Part shown: in pieces, positions 63,818 through 64,000 of the stretch | Layout of the letters: each line of letters begins with the position of its first letter | Numbering within the stretch: position 1 is the first letter of the stretch | Origin: Caldalkalibacillus salinus | Lineage (GTDB): Bacteria; Bacillota; Bacilli; Caldalkalibacillales; JCM-10596 | Reading direction: 5' to 3' | Length of the DNA: 64,000 nucleotides | Assembly (NCBI RefSeq): GCF_016745835.1 | Contig: NZ_JAERVL010000004.1 | Span: 355,876 to 419,875, forward strand | The notes under the pieces: generated by a model | What the model was told of the DNA's origin: nothing | The model's database searches: none | Seen by the model: only the letters and a program-made list of their open reading frames with translations | Made by a program: the position numbers and the translations under genes

Positions 63818-64000
63818 ATGCCAGCACCCCGTAATTTTAACCGAGACAACCTCACCCAACAATGCCACCACAAGATGACCCTCACCGAGATCAAACTCAA
63901 AGTCCTCCAAGTCACCTACGCTTTACTTCAGGACGACATATATACTAAGCAGGAAGCAGCCCAAGAGCTCATAGATGTTATTCAAAGGCTAGAGGTAGAG
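63818..64000 (+). CDS. unknown small protein, cut by window end
   Basis: Starts MPAPRNFNRDNLTQ and stays open to the window edge, 61 codons. Helical, with DDIYTKQEAAQELIDVIQRLEVE. ATG 63818 follows GAAAGGAATG. It is divergent from the XRE repressor and may be under its control. Not recognised. Confidence 0.5.
   Translation, partial: MPAPRNFNRDNLTQQCHHKMTLTEIKLKVLQVTYALLQDDIYTKQEAAQELIDVIQRLEVE

Overview
The window looks like chromosome of a low-to-moderate GC Gram-positive endospore-former-type Bacillota, most likely a Bacillaceae relative with an S-layer. Reasons: strong AGGAGG-type ribosome binding sites, frequent TTG/GTG starts, sigma-A and sigma-54 promoters of the Bacillus type, lipoprotein signal peptides, SLH-domain surface proteins, a Bacillus-type Pho box and a heterocycloanthracin/sonorensin-type peptide cluster. 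Exported proteins are rich in Asp and Glu, which would suit a haloalkaliphile (inference). No rRNA, tRNA or CRISPR array was seen.

Layout. 0.1-4 kb: a sigma-54 activator, then a sigma-54 promoter driving 3-hydroxybutyrate dehydrogenase and a GntP-type permease. 4-9 kb: a DUF2339/DUF3999/copper-amine-oxidase-stalk envelope operon. 9.2-10.7 kb: a lipoprotein alkaline phosphatase, then an IS end remnant and a metallophosphoesterase fragment. 11.1-14.2 kb: a 54-residue ribbon-helix-helix protein, a hyaluronan-synthase-like glycosyltransferase broken by one in-frame stop, and a polysaccharide deacetylase. 14.3-19.5 kb: a five-repeat Pho box in front of a phosphodiesterase and a Ugp-type importer. 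19.6-23.2 kb: SRPBCC/ArsR pair; EamA exporter divergent from a MocR regulator. 23.3-30.8 kb: ATP-grasp ligase, a second ribbon-helix-helix gene, an SLH surface protein, a CocE hydrolase with SLH anchor, a DUF4352 lipoprotein. 31-36.2 kb: GNAT, rifampin-phosphotransferase-like enzyme, GMP reductase, lipoprotein. 36.2-39 kb: an AT-rich MerR/YnfA/Cys-Cys module beside an intact IS1182-family element. 39-43.4 kb: transporters and an XRE-cupin regulator. 43.5-51.4 kb: the TOMM (thiazole/oxazole-modified peptide) cluster: precursor, ThiF-like protein, YcaO, SagB-like oxidase and a possible small membrane immunity protein. 51.7-57.8 kb: a second SLH paralogue, an ABC sugar importer without its own ATPase, an SMR exporter and a TIMP-like protein. 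57.9-64 kb: poorly conserved genes, a frameshifted tandem PD-(D/E)XK protein and an XRE locus with operator and short tandem repeats.

The most unusual structure is regulatory. The SLH gene at 25-26 kb and the glycosyltransferase locus at 11.5 kb have near-identical 17-bp promoter spacers followed by a 5' hairpin and a GGAGGGAGT element. The two paralogous SLH genes (25-26 kb and 51.7 kb) both carry an early decoy Shine-Dalgarno that is complementary to an anti-Shine-Dalgarno placed right before the true ribosome binding site. Each small ribbon-helix-helix gene lies next to one of the two related promoters and has inverted repeats in its own promoter. Together this suggests an undescribed cell-surface regulon.
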